Part shown: one piece after another, positions 1 to 11,359 of the stretch
Position numbering within the stretch: the stretch's first letter is position 1
Layout of the letters: each line of letters opens with the position of its first letter
Source of the DNA: Dermanyssus gallinae
Taxonomy: Eukaryota; Arthropoda; Arachnida; Mesostigmata; Dermanyssidae
Assembly: GCA_003439945.1 (NCBI GenBank)
Contig: QVRM01005963.1
Coordinates: forward strand, 1-64,000
Length of the DNA stretch: 64,000 nucleotides
Direction: 5' to 3'
Position numbers and translations under genes: made by a program
The notes under the pieces: model-generated
What the model saw: only the letters and a program-made list of their open reading frames with translations
Databases searched by the model: none
What the model was told of the DNA's origin: nothing

Positions 1-200
1 TTAGAGAAAGGTAATTCTAGTGATTCTTATGTCGCGATGGTGGATAAATAGCTGGGGAGTAATCTAAGTATGCGCCTAAACAAAAATAATCTAATCATTC
101 GTAACATTTTGTGTTCGCGATAGAAATGGCTAATCTAACCGCCAAAAGGGATACTTGACACACAAAACAAACTCCAGTTAAGTTTTTGGTAAACTTCTAT

Positions 201-240
<40 letters not shown>

Positions 241-683
241 TAGTACTTGTCTGGTCGTGCGAGAGATGCTTCATAAACGCACCCTACGTCTAATTGCCGA
301 CTTATTAACGTATAAAAATAATGAGCCTTGATTTCAGATACAGCGGGCCAACATTACCCACCACCTCTTCAAGATCAGGCTAATGTCTATGGAGTCGTTT
401 CTTAGTGATCTAGCCATGACCCGCAGAGATCAGGTCAGTATTGCATTTGCCTGGCGAATGGAGAAACGGGTGCACTAGAATAGTCTCTTGTTATTTTTGA
501 CATATATCTTAGGAAACAAATTGTATTAGTCCAATAGCTTCACCAGCTTATACCGAGCTCCCACAGGTGTCATCCTAAGTAATACATGAACGTGCATGTT
601 GTCAGAGAAACAAAGCACTTGATTAGAGAAAACACCGTTTTAAAACATACTACAATATTTGAAAATGTATACATAATGTTATG

Positions 684-722
<39 letters not shown>

Positions 723-1000
723 ATTGTTTAGTCTGTTTAGTTATACATATATATATATATATATATATAAAATACTGCGATGATTTATTAATCAATTACA
801 ATACATTTGCACACATCGGCAGTGCTCGCCTTTATATATATATATATATACATAACTAAACACTTTTTGAATAAAGCGTATTAATAATAATTAATAAGAT
901 GCATGTAGACATATTATATGTTGTACAGACAAGAGCACGCTGTCTGAGTGTCAGTATTTCATAACGATATATAGTGCTATAACGAAAGGTAAAATAGGAG
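1..1000. repeat. AT-rich DNA with four (TA)n arrays
   Basis: No gene is recognisable here. Pure TA dinucleotide runs lie at about 204-237, 687-719, 746-769 and 833-850. The last two flank a short unit that recurs at 42.2 kb and is listed separately. Confidence 0.85.
780..836 (+). repeat. Dispersed ~56-bp module between (TA)n arrays, copy A
   Basis: The stretch has the core CGGCAGTGCTCGCCTT and the 5' part TTATTAATCA. It aligns almost end to end, with one 1-base gap and a few substitutions, to 42246-42300. In both places a (TA)n run precedes it and another follows directly. No coding potential is visible. It may be a fragment of a larger dispersed element whose borders are obscured by the TA arrays. 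Confidence 0.75.
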
Positions 1001-1569
1001 CTGACAGAAATACTTTGCTACTAAACAGATCGGTATCTCATAACTACAAAAAACAGCCTACTGATTGCTTTATACTTAACCACCACCGCCAAGAGTTAGA
1101 CGACGCGTACGACAGCTCAAAAGGCGTATTCGCTGCTCTGCTTAGGATACTGTGTACTGCAGAATGTTTATCTTGGCCTAAACTTAACACGTTCCTGTTA
1201 CGAGAAAAAAAAGTAGAGAGAGTAACAATTACGAAATAGCAACGTGATTGAGCTGGTTTCGCTTCGGATTCTGTTCGCGCGGAAAAAAAACGTCGGGCGT
1301 CGCTTAGGCTCTCTCGGTAGGGCTGTACAGTTCGCTGGAGAAATTAACCATTTATCGAGATGAAATCTTTTCACAGTCTTGTAACAGCACACTGCCCAAT
1401 CGCTCAGTTTGCCATTAACTACGACCGAGCCACAGTGGCCACCCATCTCGGGCCACCCCATCCGAACAGTGAACACACACATGCAGCCGACTCTACTTGG
1501 TCTAGCCGAAGATGAGAAAATGACGAAGGCGTTGAAATTAATTAATCGCCAAATGGGCAGTGAGCAAAG

Positions 1570-1610
<41 letters not shown>

Positions 1611-2010
1611 GATGCTCAGGGTTGTGAAACGTATTTTGTGATAAAAGTGGCTGAGAAGTATTTCTCGCTGCAGCCACAACAACAACAAACCTAAGGTTGA
1701 CTTTTAATTATGAAATTAACACTCCGAAACAACATTAAGAGAGAGCGTAAGTCTAACAGGTTCGTTTATATCGCCATCGTACTTCTACAGTTAGCCGTGG
1801 CCTTATCGGAATGATCCGAACGACCGGATATAGAACAAGCATATTATATATATATATATATATATACATTTACGGAACCAATTCTCATCGCTGTCTAGCT
1901 AACTAGGTTTTTAATCGACGATAAATGCAAACAATGAATCTCGACAAAGTCTCCTGGCTTGCCCTTAGAGACATATTACCGCGGAAATAGGTAGCGTATA
2001 CAGTAAAGGC
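1001..2010. other. No gene recognised; two (TA)n arrays
   Basis: Only short open frames occur, and none resembles a known protein. TA runs lie at about 1574-1607 and 1845-1865. Confidence 0.6.
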
Positions 2011-2088
2011 AATAACAACAACGACGACATCAACAACATTAAAAACAACAGCAACAACAACAAAAACAACAGCAACAACAACAACAAT
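2011..2088. repeat. (CAA)n/(CGA)n triplet array
   Basis: Imperfect CAA-rich triplet repeat with CGA, CAG and AAA variants. The open frames across it on both strands (poly-V on the minus strand) follow from the triplet period and are not evidence of a gene. Confidence 0.85.
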
Positions 2089-2256
2089 ATGTATCGACTC
2101 CTTATCGAAGGACTCTGGAGTCCCGTCGTAGGTGTGGACTTCGCGTAAACAGACGCCCGCTGCGGCTACTTCGCTCGATCGCAGACAGCGGTAAAGCGGG
2201 TAGTTGAGCCTGCAAGCACCCCTCCCCCCCCCAACCCCTCCACCCCTGCTGGCTCC

Positions 2257-2287
2257 TGATGCCACAGTGTTTACCGCTGTGGCATCA
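2257..2287. repeat. Perfect 11-bp stem hairpin
   Basis: Arms TGATGCCACAG (2257-2267) and CTGTGGCATCA (2277-2287) pair perfectly around a 9-base loop. The function is unknown; it is short enough to be a cruciform or a remnant of a terminal inverted repeat. Confidence 0.7.
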
Positions 2288-2289
2288 TC

Positions 2290-2632
2290 AGCATCAGCGT
2301 CATCATTATCACCAACATCACTACAATCGCCCTCATGGGCGCCACAACTGTTCCTGGTTTTGACGCTGTTGTGGTATCAATAATTAATAACGGCCGTAAT
2401 AAAAATTATGAAAAATGTGAAACGATAACGATCTCCCAACAGCGGACTGCCGTCGTCGAAGTCTATCTACTTATTTATTAGCACTTCGATCGAAGTAACA
2501 GGCCCCACCGTCATTGTCGCTGTTGCTTGCTGTTGTCGGCTTCGCCGCCAAAGTGCTGAACAGTGAGGCGGGTGGCAGCCGCGCTCTCCAGATGCAGAGA
2601 GTAACAAAGAAATGGGGTAAAGGTGAGAACAC

Positions 2633-2663
<31 letters not shown>

Positions 2664-3815
2664 TTCTAAAAGGGCAAGAGGGAGTGTGAGTAAGCGAAAT
2701 TGACATAGTTGAGAGGTTAGATAGTCCCTCGTTGTTGGAACTCAAAGAAGCCGCCGCTGCTGCTGCTGCAGTCCGCACCACTCATTGTCTACCCCTCATC
2801 CAGAGCTACAGCATTCTATCTCGGTGCTCTCCATACACGGTGTTCACAAAATCGGCATCAAACTGCATCATCTTGGAAGAGGTTAAAGTACGCAAGAAAA
2901 AACAGCTGTTGGGCACCTTCGCCAAACCGATGTTCGCGGAGCCACCAAACAAAGCTACATAAAGTTTAACATGCAAGACGATGTGATAGTTTTCATGTTG
3001 TATTTAACATAACATAAAATCACCTTTATAGCCACATAAAAGGGGTATGTATGTAAATAATTTGAACATTACATGTCATGTTGTCATTTTGTTATTTTGT
3101 TTATTGTCAATTGTAGTTGTTTTTTGTGTTTTAATTACACTTAGATTGGTTGACCTTAGAGTCGAACAGGTAGCATCCCTGGACTCGCACGGTAAATAAA
3201 TGGTAGTATATATATATATATATTGTTTTTCTCTTTTTTTAAATAATTTTTGGAATACCAAGTCTACAGATACGTGCTTCCCTAGACAACGCGGAAATTT
3301 TATCTTTATTAACCACAATTGATGCTTAAGATTAAACGTTGCACTTAATAGCGCGTTGTGCCCACGTGTTTATTTCAAGCCTTTTCACTTAAACACCCCT
3401 TATATATACACATTTTTTAACCATAATAGTTATCCAGATCGGCAAATATAAAAGAAGATCGCTCCAGGCAGCCTATTCGCAAGTTGGCACCTTGTAAAAC
3501 CTGTCAGCCAGTGATATTAGATCGTCGTCATTTTTTAAACAACATCTGGATCTTGACCTGCAACATGGAAACACTGGCTTTGATCGGGGCACAATTCAGA
3601 AGTTGTCTCGACCTGGCCTAAATGAGATGGACACGTGATAATCACAATACACATTGGCCTGGTAAACACACTGGCTTAGCTAATCCTTCGTCATGTGTGC
3701 ATATACATAACGTGTTATACGGAGAACAAAAAATAGGGCCATGAAAATTTGTTTAAAACAGAGAGATCACTTCATAAGGGTATTTGTCACGCTAGGGCAC
3801 AACTGGAAGTCGCCA
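2290..3815. other. No gene recognised; GA/G tract and TATA-like motif
   Basis: A (GA)n run followed by a G run lies at about 2634-2663, and a (TA)n run at 3206-3223. TATAAAAG occurs at 3447-3454. I see no convincing initiator or downstream gene, so I do not call a promoter. Confidence 0.5.
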
Positions 3816-3817
3816 GC

Positions 3818-3857
3818 CATCTTCTTTATATATATATATATATATAAAAAGAAGATG
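3818..3857. repeat. Inverted repeat with a (TA)n loop
   Basis: Arms CATCTTCTTT (3818-3827) and AAAGAAGATG (3848-3857) are exact complements. The loop is almost pure TA. A longer TA array (3880-3938) lies just downstream, after another ATCTTCT copy at about 3875. It shares its layout with the larger palindrome at 36.8 kb. Confidence 0.75.
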
Positions 3858-3877
3858 TCTAGATATATAAGAATATC

Positions 3878-3879
<2 letters not shown>

Positions 3880-3938
<59 letters not shown>
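3880..3938. repeat. (TA)n microsatellite
   Basis: About 59 bases of uninterrupted TA dinucleotide. Confidence 0.95.
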
Positions 3939-3939
<1 letters not shown>

Positions 3940-4136
3940 CAACTTAAATACGCGCACATTAAATATAATGCTACCATCGATATATCACCCCGGTCTGTAA
4001 AAGTCGAAGTTTTTTGTAAAAAACCCCGAATGAACATCACCGCCGAAAGCAGACGCGGCGAGTGCGCACACTCTCTCTTGAAGGTGTCACAAGATATGCC
4101 ATTCGCTGACCACTGACTTACCTTACGTGCGATTGT

Positions 4137-4790
4137 AGTTGTTGGTGGTATTGTTGTTGTTGTTGTTGCTGTTGCCGTGGTTGTTAATGACGACGACGGT
4201 GATGTCTACCGTAGGTAAACAGACCTTCGCCGCTGTGCCGTCTCCGCAAAGTGGTACGAGTTGAGAGTTGGGGGGGGGGCGGCTAGGGAAGACACAGGAG
4301 GCCAGCCCTAGGCTTACGCTGGGGGGTCACGAGCAACTGGGGTACCAGTAGGGGCCTTTTGCTCTCTGCGCTCTACACGACGCGGGCGTGTTGAGTTAGT
4401 TCACACTGTGCGCCTCGATGCCCGCTTGTCATGGGTCCGCACGAAGTGCGCTGTTGCAGCAGAGACAGTAGCAAGAGACAAAGCAGCAACAGGCCAAGGT
4501 GAACGAGGTGAAGCGGCGCTACGACCAGCGCTATCGGCGCGCGATGTTGTCCTCGAGTCGAAAAACGGCCTCTGGGCGCTGCAATTTGTCATAAGTTTCG
4601 TTAGTAGTTTGCCGCTGTCGCCTCGTGCCCTAACTCTAGCTTCTTTTCACGCCGCCCGCAGCGCACCTCTTTTGACGCCCCCGTGGCCCTACCCCGCCAC
4701 AGCTGCTGCTGTTACTATTGTTCGTGTGACGCCCACCATCCGCGCCCCATCGTAAAGCGCGCGCGCGGGCGGCGAGGTATGTCGCTGTTG
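4137..4790. other. (TTG)n array then GC-rich patch
   Basis: TTG triplets at about 4137-4175 lead into a GC-rich stretch with a G9 run near 4270 and a CGCG run near 4757-4766. A 115-codon open frame (4408-4755, plus strand, GTG start) crosses it. It has no recognisable domain and probably reflects base composition. A regulatory role is possible but not shown. Confidence 0.4.
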
Positions 4791-4969
4791 GCCTGGATAG
4801 AGCCAAAAGCCAACCTTTCTACCAATGGACAGTGGATTACTATTGTCGTTTCGTGTAGCGTGTACAGCGTGACACGCAAACGCCAGCTGTGTCTCGGTCT
4901 GAGTTTACACGATGGGCTACATTGGGACGTCAACGATTCACGCCATACGTATTTAAACAAAATTATATA

Positions 4970-4988
4970 TAAATAAATAAATAAATAA

Positions 4989-5047
<59 letters not shown>
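4970..5047. repeat. (AAAT)n joined to (TA)n
   Basis: AAAT tetranucleotide repeats at about 4970-4994 run directly into a long TA array ending at 5047. Confidence 0.95.
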
Positions 5048-5049
<2 letters not shown>

Positions 5050-6900
5050 ATCCCGTCTATGTAAAGGCGTATGTATACATATCTATATACAGATGTGATA
5101 AATTCCCAGGCATCCGTTCTCCGCACCCAATTCTGCTGCGCCAGACGTAGCAGCAGCAGCTTGCAGTTGTAGTTAGTTAGTCATAAAGAGTTGCCTGGTT
5201 AGTTTATCGTTAAGTGAAGTTTTGTCCCTTTTGTCCCCGAGCTTCAGGACGGGGGGGGGGGGCTATTTCGACATGCCTTCCTCCCACGGGCGATGGGAAA
5301 AAGAGACCCGGTTACGGTTAGGATAGGCACGGCACCGACGATAACGACGGAGAACTACTCCCGTTGACAACGAGGCATACGCGACGAACCCTTTGCCTGG
5401 CAGAGCATGCATATTTTAAAAGTTATGGGTAACCCCACCGGCCGGGTTCACAATCCATCGTTCTACTTTTTCTCTCTCCTTCTTCATATTTCCCGTGTCT
5501 ATCTCTCTCTCTCCCTGTTTTTTTCCCTACCTACCAACACACGAGTTCTCCAACCTGCCTCATGACTGCTCGAAGCGGGCCTTTCACTCGGCAGCAGCTT
5601 CCCGTGCGCGCCTGCTGAGTTCACGTTACGGGCAGTAGTGGGCTATTTTTCTAGACAGGAACAACAACAGCAACAACAACAACAAAGTCCACAACAATGA
5701 CAACGGCTAGCAACAACAGCGGGTCGAGTTTCGCGCTTCCTGCGTCTATCAGCGTTTGTTCACCGATTCGGTCTGCAGGATCGCATGTGCAAAACAGCAA
5801 ACAACCACCACGAAAGATGACAACAGCATACGAGTACACACATATAGGGGCGCGGCACACTCATTCGCTAAGCAATGCGCCAGCCTCGCGCGATGCATGA
5901 CGAAAAAGCAGGCGCTTAAAACCTTGCGCCGTGCGTCGGCCAGTGTTCAACGTCGACAGTAAGAGTTAAGCAAGAGACAGAAAGAAGAAGAGGAAAGCCT
6001 TCGTTCTCCCGAGGGATATGCATAGACAGCTTCACGCAGTAGTAGTAGTAGTAGTAGTAGTGAGCAGTAGACCAATCTATTGTAGTTGGTTGGCAGGACC
6101 CGGTAGCTGCAGGCCGCTGGGTCATGCCGCTGGCCACTGTTTCTTGCTCTGCTCTCTTCCAGCCCAGAAGAGGTCCAGTAAACTAATCTTCTTCTTCGTT
6201 TAGCTTTTCCAACCACTGTCACATCAACGCTGTGGTCGTCATCGTCACCGGCATCCTCGATGGTCAAAGTGCCCCTAACTAACCCCTAACTAAGTGTGCC
6301 TAACCAGCTAACTAACAAACTACTTTTCGCCCCGTGGAGAGGTTACTGTAGCCACCACCACTACTACTACTCTACTACGGTTATTGTGGCGGGACGAGTC
6401 CAAAAAACGCATTATTTATCCCGGCCCTGACAGGTCCCCTGAAGTTTTGAACTAACCTAGAGGGTAGGCTACTACCACTAGTAGTCGAACCCCTCATGCT
6501 GTTGGCCGCCTCGTTGTAGATAGACAACAAGCTTAAGCCCGACCGTTTCGTCGCTGGCCAGAGATGCCGGGCGGATGGATGATCGGGGGTTCGGGGGATT
6601 TGGGCATTTGGTGGTGGTTTGGGAAGGCGCGGGGGAGGAGGGGGAGCGTTAACGAGCATATCCTGACTGTGGATGAAGCACCAACCATCGGCTGTAGTGT
6701 TGTCGTTGTATAGGCGGGAGAGTGGTTGCCGGCGGTTAGTGTGTGCCTGGCCGTACGGTATGTGCATACAAACATATATATATATATATATATATGTGTA
6801 AGTACGTGCACGCTGAAGTTGTGTAACCTTACGCTAATACTCGTTATGTTGCTAAAGTGGCGTACACTTTCCGTTTGCCACTGCTTCTGCTGCTACTGCC
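5048..6900. other. No gene recognised; short repeats
   Basis: Contents: a G10 run near 5252, CAA triplets near 5660-5690, GTA/TAG triplets at 6038-6062 and a (TA)n run at 6773-6795. Open frames on both strands overlap one another and none resembles a known protein. Confidence 0.5.
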
Positions 6901-6906
6901 GCTGAT

Positions 6907-7002
6907 GTTGCTGTAGTCTTTGTTGTTGTTGTTGTTGTTGCTGCTGTCTTTGTTGTTGTTGTTGTTGCTGCTGTGTGTTCTTGTTGTTGTTGTTGTTGTT
7001 GG
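6907..7002. repeat. (TTG/CTG)n triplet array
   Basis: TTG and CTG triplets in two internally repeated blocks joined by GTCTTTG-like spacers. The poly-Leu/Val frame it produces is not called as a gene. Confidence 0.9.
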
Positions 7003-7117
7003 GCTTGTGGTTATGAACCGCATGTCAAATAGCGTTCGCAGAGTCGCCAGCCTCTCGCAGGGTCACGCAATCAACCAAGCAACCAACCAACAGACCGAGC
7101 ATGCCATCAATGAAACC

Positions 7118-7162
7118 TATCTATATAAATATGAGTGTACACGCCTCATATTTATATAGATA
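7118..7162. repeat. Perfect 18-bp stem hairpin
   Basis: The left arm TATCTATATAAATATGAG (7118-7135) and its exact complement (7145-7162) enclose a 9-base loop. It is the longest perfect hairpin in the window whose arms are not pure simple repeat. It is too short for a typical microRNA precursor unless the pairing extends imperfectly. It could be a foldback or MITE remnant. Confidence 0.8.
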
Positions 7163-8060
7163 TAAGGCGCTAGCACCAAGCCTGCCACGAAAATTAAGCC
7201 ACGAAACCCTAGACGTGTTTCGAGTTTCCAAGCCGCACAGTCGTAGCCAAGTCTAGCACTTAGTAGAGCATGCGCTGCAATGGTGACATGAGGCGAGTCT
7301 CATGTCGGATACAGGACAAGCACAATGTCTAAACCGGGTCACATCGTGTGGGTGGTTTCTGAAGCAGCAGAAGCAGCAACAGAGCCGTAAACACAATATC
7401 CTATAACGACGATAGGTATAAGAAAGAGCCTTAAGACAGCGTTGGATTAATCGTAGGCATTGTAAAGAGTAGCGTAATGCGTCCACTACCAGGCTTCAAT
7501 AATAATCTCAGAAACGAACTACCTTACTGTGTGTTCATGAGTTAGTAATAGTACCCTAACTTATTATATATATATATATATAGTGTTCCTAAATCAGGCA
7601 TATCTACTTTAGGGGCAGTGTTAAGTTCAAATGCATACAATTCTGTTTTGTCTGAAATATACTCATGCTGGCTACAAGAAGGCAACTGTCACATTGAAAA
7701 CAGTTTGTAAACACTCGGGTCCTGGGATATCCACTTTTCTTACTTTCACGTTCAATACCTTTAAAACGTTGTCAAGTTTTGAACATTAAAGTTAGACAAG
7801 TGGATCCCCGGGATCCATTATTTTGTAAACTGTTCCCAATGTGACTGTTTGTTTTCTTGGAGCCAGCATGCGTATTCTGCCGAAAACGAAGATATGTCTG
7901 TTTTCTTCAGCGAACAATTCGTCCACCCGCAATGGCGTCTTTTGTGAAATGATGTACAAACACCCATATAATAGTAATTTCACTCTCACTCCTGAGTAGG
8001 ACCTGTCCGTCCCCCTCTTTAGGGAAAAATATTTTTTTAGACATATTATACCAACCCTTG
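7163..8060. other. No gene recognised
   Basis: A (TA)n run lies at 7565-7582. Near 7801 is a GC-rich near-palindrome, GGATCCCCGGGATCC. A 65-codon minus-strand frame (7792-7989) has no simple-repeat bias but matches nothing I recognise. Confidence 0.4.

Positions 8061-8120
<60 letters not shown>
8061..8120. repeat. Poly(A) 30-mer fused to (TA)n
   Basis: Thirty consecutive A (8061-8090) are followed at once by thirty bases of TA. This could be an old retroposon tail whose end mutated into a microsatellite, but no clear retroposed body or AATAAA signal lies just upstream. Confidence 0.9.
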
Positions 8121-8121
<1 letters not shown>

Positions 8122-8423
8122 CTAAGTATACTCTACTAAAGCAGACTGCGCGCAACTATTTAAACGCATCATGCACGTTAGCCCATTACCGTTTAGAGAT
8201 AACGACAGCATTTCACAACCCTTGTCCAACATGAGTTATACCATAAACAGAAATGAATGACTGATTTTTTTTATTCGTTTATCATGTATACCTAATAACA
8301 CATATCACTTTTTTTTATATCAGGGGCATACGAGATATGCCTGCACCGACATATAACATATACATACGTCGACATTATAGAAAATAACACGTGTTTAGTT
8401 AGTATTATTAACACCTGGGCTAG

Positions 8424-8765
8424 GTGAATGTGTTTCTGATACATCAAAGTGTTTCGAGACAACCATCAATCGAGCGGTTTGCTATTTCTCGATGGCCCGA
8501 ACCGCCGAAAATACCGCGGCCTCTGGTTCAAGAAAGCCCTCCACGATGCACTATGTCCACCTCACTTATTTTCGTTCCGCCAGTTCAACAGATGCAAACG
8601 TCAAAAGCACTGGTTCCATCGTTTTTGCTGGTCAGATTCCATCGTTTTTGCAAATATTTTGTCAGAAGCGAACCACCGTCCACCACGTGGACAACCCCAT
8701 TCTTGCACGTATTCGATACCACAAAAACCCTCTTTAGAAAGAAAAACTCACCTGCCATAAAATGA
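8424..8765 (+). other. Unrecognised open stretch, possibly coding on either strand
   Basis: About 340 bases without simple repeats are open in all three plus-strand frames (8424-8765 from a GTG; 8449-8760 and 8492-8737 from ATG). The minus strand is also nearly open, with two stops, and contains the segment VVHVVDGGSLLTKYLQK. The base composition is more even than in the flanks. I cannot assign it to a family. It may be a decayed fragment of a transposon or gene, most likely on the minus strand; the overlapping plus-strand frames would then be shadows. Confidence 0.3.
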
Positions 8766-8769
8766 CATA

Positions 8770-9152
8770 TCCCAGAAGCAGCAATAGCAGTCGTGGCAAC
8801 TAATAAAGCTACTATATTGCAGCAGAATAAAGGGTTATAGCCTTTATTTAAAACATTGGCAACAACAGAGTATTAATAATAACATGACTTTTTTTTACAA
8901 TGAAAAGTTTACAACGCTCGCGCGAACTCACACTAAAATAAAACGTTTCAACAAAAGAACGAACATTAACGAAACGCAGCGACAATAGTAAGACCAAATT
9001 GACAGCAACAACATTACAAACAGCAGGAACAACATTAGCAATAACACGACAATAAGACTAGCACAATAACAGTGATCACAGCAACCGCTACGTGTATTAA
9101 TACAACACAAATTATACCAAAATATTAGGGTTAACAACAACAGCAACATTAT

Positions 9153-9200
<48 letters not shown>

Positions 9201-9599
9201 CAACAACAGCAACAACAACGAAAACAAAGACGACAACCAGGAAGGACAGTGGTCAGAACTCTGGGCGGTAGAGGTAACAAAATTAATTTTCCACCTCGCA
9301 GGACAAAAAGTTGAATTTCCACTAGACTTGCTCGCTTCGGCGAGTTAGACGCAGTCCAGTTTTCCTCTCGTCCCGCTATCTAATGTTCCACTCCTGCTGC
9401 TGCTGCTGCTGCTGTTGCTAATGATGATGATAATGACGATGATGATGACGATGGTGCTGATGCTACATGCTGCCGAGTGATGGCCGCTCTGCGTGTGTCG
9501 ACGTCGGACGGTTGGTGCGTCACATCGACAGCGCAGCCGACGGTTCCAAACGAAATCACGCGGCTGTAGTAAGCGTAAGGCAATTAGAAGAGGCAACTG
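8770..9599. repeat. Triplet-rich region: (CAA/CAG)n and (GAT)n
   Basis: CAA/CAG triplets at about 9131-9235 and CTG/GAT triplets at 9397-9450. A short perfect hairpin AATAAAGG...CCTTTATT lies near 8826-8848. Nothing gene-like is seen. Confidence 0.75.
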
Positions 9600-9985
9600 G
9601 CTGCGTTTAGCTCCTTGTTCGAGTCGAGCATAAGTTCGGTAGAAGGGACGCCCGCCGCCATAGGCCGTTCGTTCGTTCGGCCGGCCGGGCGGTAAACGCC
9701 AACCACCAGCGGGGCCCCAGCCAGCTCAGCCCGTTCAGGAACGCGTTTTGGCCAGGCCCGCGGCGACTTGAGTATATCGTCTCGCTGACTCGCTGCACTC
9801 GTCTGCAGTTCACCTACGCGAAGAACGCGAGCAGAATCTGGGAGGCAACTGTAGGGGGACTGACCTATGCGTTTAAACTGAACCTGGACTCCCAGTCGAC
9901 TTTTTTCGACGAAACGCTCTTCGAGTCCACTATGCCTACTGCCCTATCTACCCGCCCAGCCCCCCCCCCCCCCCCCGGATACAGT
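9600..9985. other. GC-rich patch ending in a poly(C) run
   Basis: A GC-rich, CpG-containing block with GTTC/GGCC repeats near 9665-9690, ending in an uninterrupted C run near 9960-9976. No coding frame is recognised. A regulatory or promoter-proximal function is conceivable but unsupported. Confidence 0.4.
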
Positions 9986-10011
9986 TAGCCAAAGCAAATG
10001 CGGGCATCAGC

Positions 10012-10040
10012 CATGCGTCAGCATGCATGGCTGACGCATG
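10012..10040. repeat. Perfect 11-bp hairpin with palindromic loop
   Basis: CATGCGTCAGC (10012-10022) pairs exactly with GCTGACGCATG (10030-10040). The 7-base loop contains the palindrome ATGCAT. Confidence 0.75.
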
Positions 10041-10644
10041 ACTGTCTGCCGAGTAGAAACAACCACTGATTGAGTAAACTCTTGCGAAAGAAAAAACTGT
10101 AGGCTTGACTATGGACTTGCGTCCATCTCTAGTGGTGTGCCTCATCACATGCGTCTGATCCATGGAAAATGAAACTTCGCTGGTCTTCTCTACTTCGGCT
10201 TCTAAAAAGTGACGCGCACGATGACTACAATCAGCACACAGGCGTAGTACACTCGTACATTACCACTTGTCACCACTGTCGAAGCGTGTTCCCTCTAGCA
10301 TGATCTGATCGCGTTCACGCATCCTGCATACTGTACTGTTACAAATGTGTGGGGACGCGGGAATAAGCTTCTGAAGAATATGTACGTCATTATATGACGT
10401 GCCGGGTTTATTTGCGGGGATAGGTTCCTGTTGCATTTTTGCGAATTGAATGCACGTGCAATAGAATGTGATTCGTTTTGGGTATAGTTACAATAATACA
10501 TTACAATTATACAATAAATAGCGGGCGGAAGTGTCGTTACTTTGCGTACAGGGTGCGTTCCGTAAACAGATTCGTTTATTAATAAGTAATGTCTTAAGTA
10601 AGTCATAATCCGGCAGTGGTGTAAGCGACCTATTTTCAAAACGG

Positions 10645-10646
<2 letters not shown>

Positions 10647-10707
<61 letters not shown>
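10647..10707. repeat. (TA)n fused to (GA)n
   Basis: A TA array (10647-10679) switches cleanly to a GA array (10680-10707). The same TA-to-GA junction occurs at 11309-11372. Confidence 0.95.
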
Positions 10708-10710
<3 letters not shown>

Positions 10711-11308
10711 AGAGAAGATTCTGGCCACAGTTCATAAAAAGTTCATAAGACATGTTGCACCGCTGCAACATTAGCAGGAATAATGTTGAGTGCATGGACA
10801 TAGCCGTTATATTAGATAATGTTGACAGATGTACGTTTACAAGCATACGTATGTAAGCCGCCTGATAGATTCAACAAGTTATTTAAAGTCATGACGACGA
10901 TAACTCGCTCTGGTTTAAACATTCAGGCTAAAGCTATAGCCAGGAAAGAAATCGTAAATAGAATGTTCGCGTGGCGCACAGCCCGCAAGTGCAATCATGT
11001 ACAGCCAAACATCTAAATTGCCGGAAGGCGCGTTTGTTATCAAGTCTCGAGAATCTTAAATAAAGCCCCCCCTGCCAAAAGGTATATAAATATATATATA
11101 TATATATTTTTTTTTTGTGATTTTTTTCGGCAAAGGCTATCATTGGATATACAACGTGGAAACGCCACAGCGGTGCTTGGCACCTTGTCCAGGTGGTCTA
11201 CACCAGGCCTGGACCTAGGGCTGATGTAGTTTGTCGTCACGTTCGCTAGGGGACAATTGTTAACCCCGTTACGAGTTAAATAAATATGTTTCACTATGAA
11301 ACCTTTAG

Positions 11309-11359
<51 letters not shown>

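Noticed and set aside
6270..6310. Telomere-like CCCCTAACTAACCCCTAACTAA
   Set aside because: Only two irregular units, not the (TTAGG)n arrays of arthropod telomeres.
7800..7818. Vector polylinker-like GGATCCCCGGGATCC
   Set aside because: Flanks are ordinary genomic sequence without vector similarity; a short near-palindrome by chance is enough.
9325..9350. U6 snRNA 5' end (GCTTGCTCGCTTCGGC-like)
   Set aside because: Only a CTCGC-TTCG-GCGAG hairpin; the downstream sequence does not follow U6.
10544..10565. Second DD37D terminal repeat (TACAGGGTGCGT)
   Set aside because: Matches only the outer 10 bases after TA, with no partner end or transposase sequence nearby.
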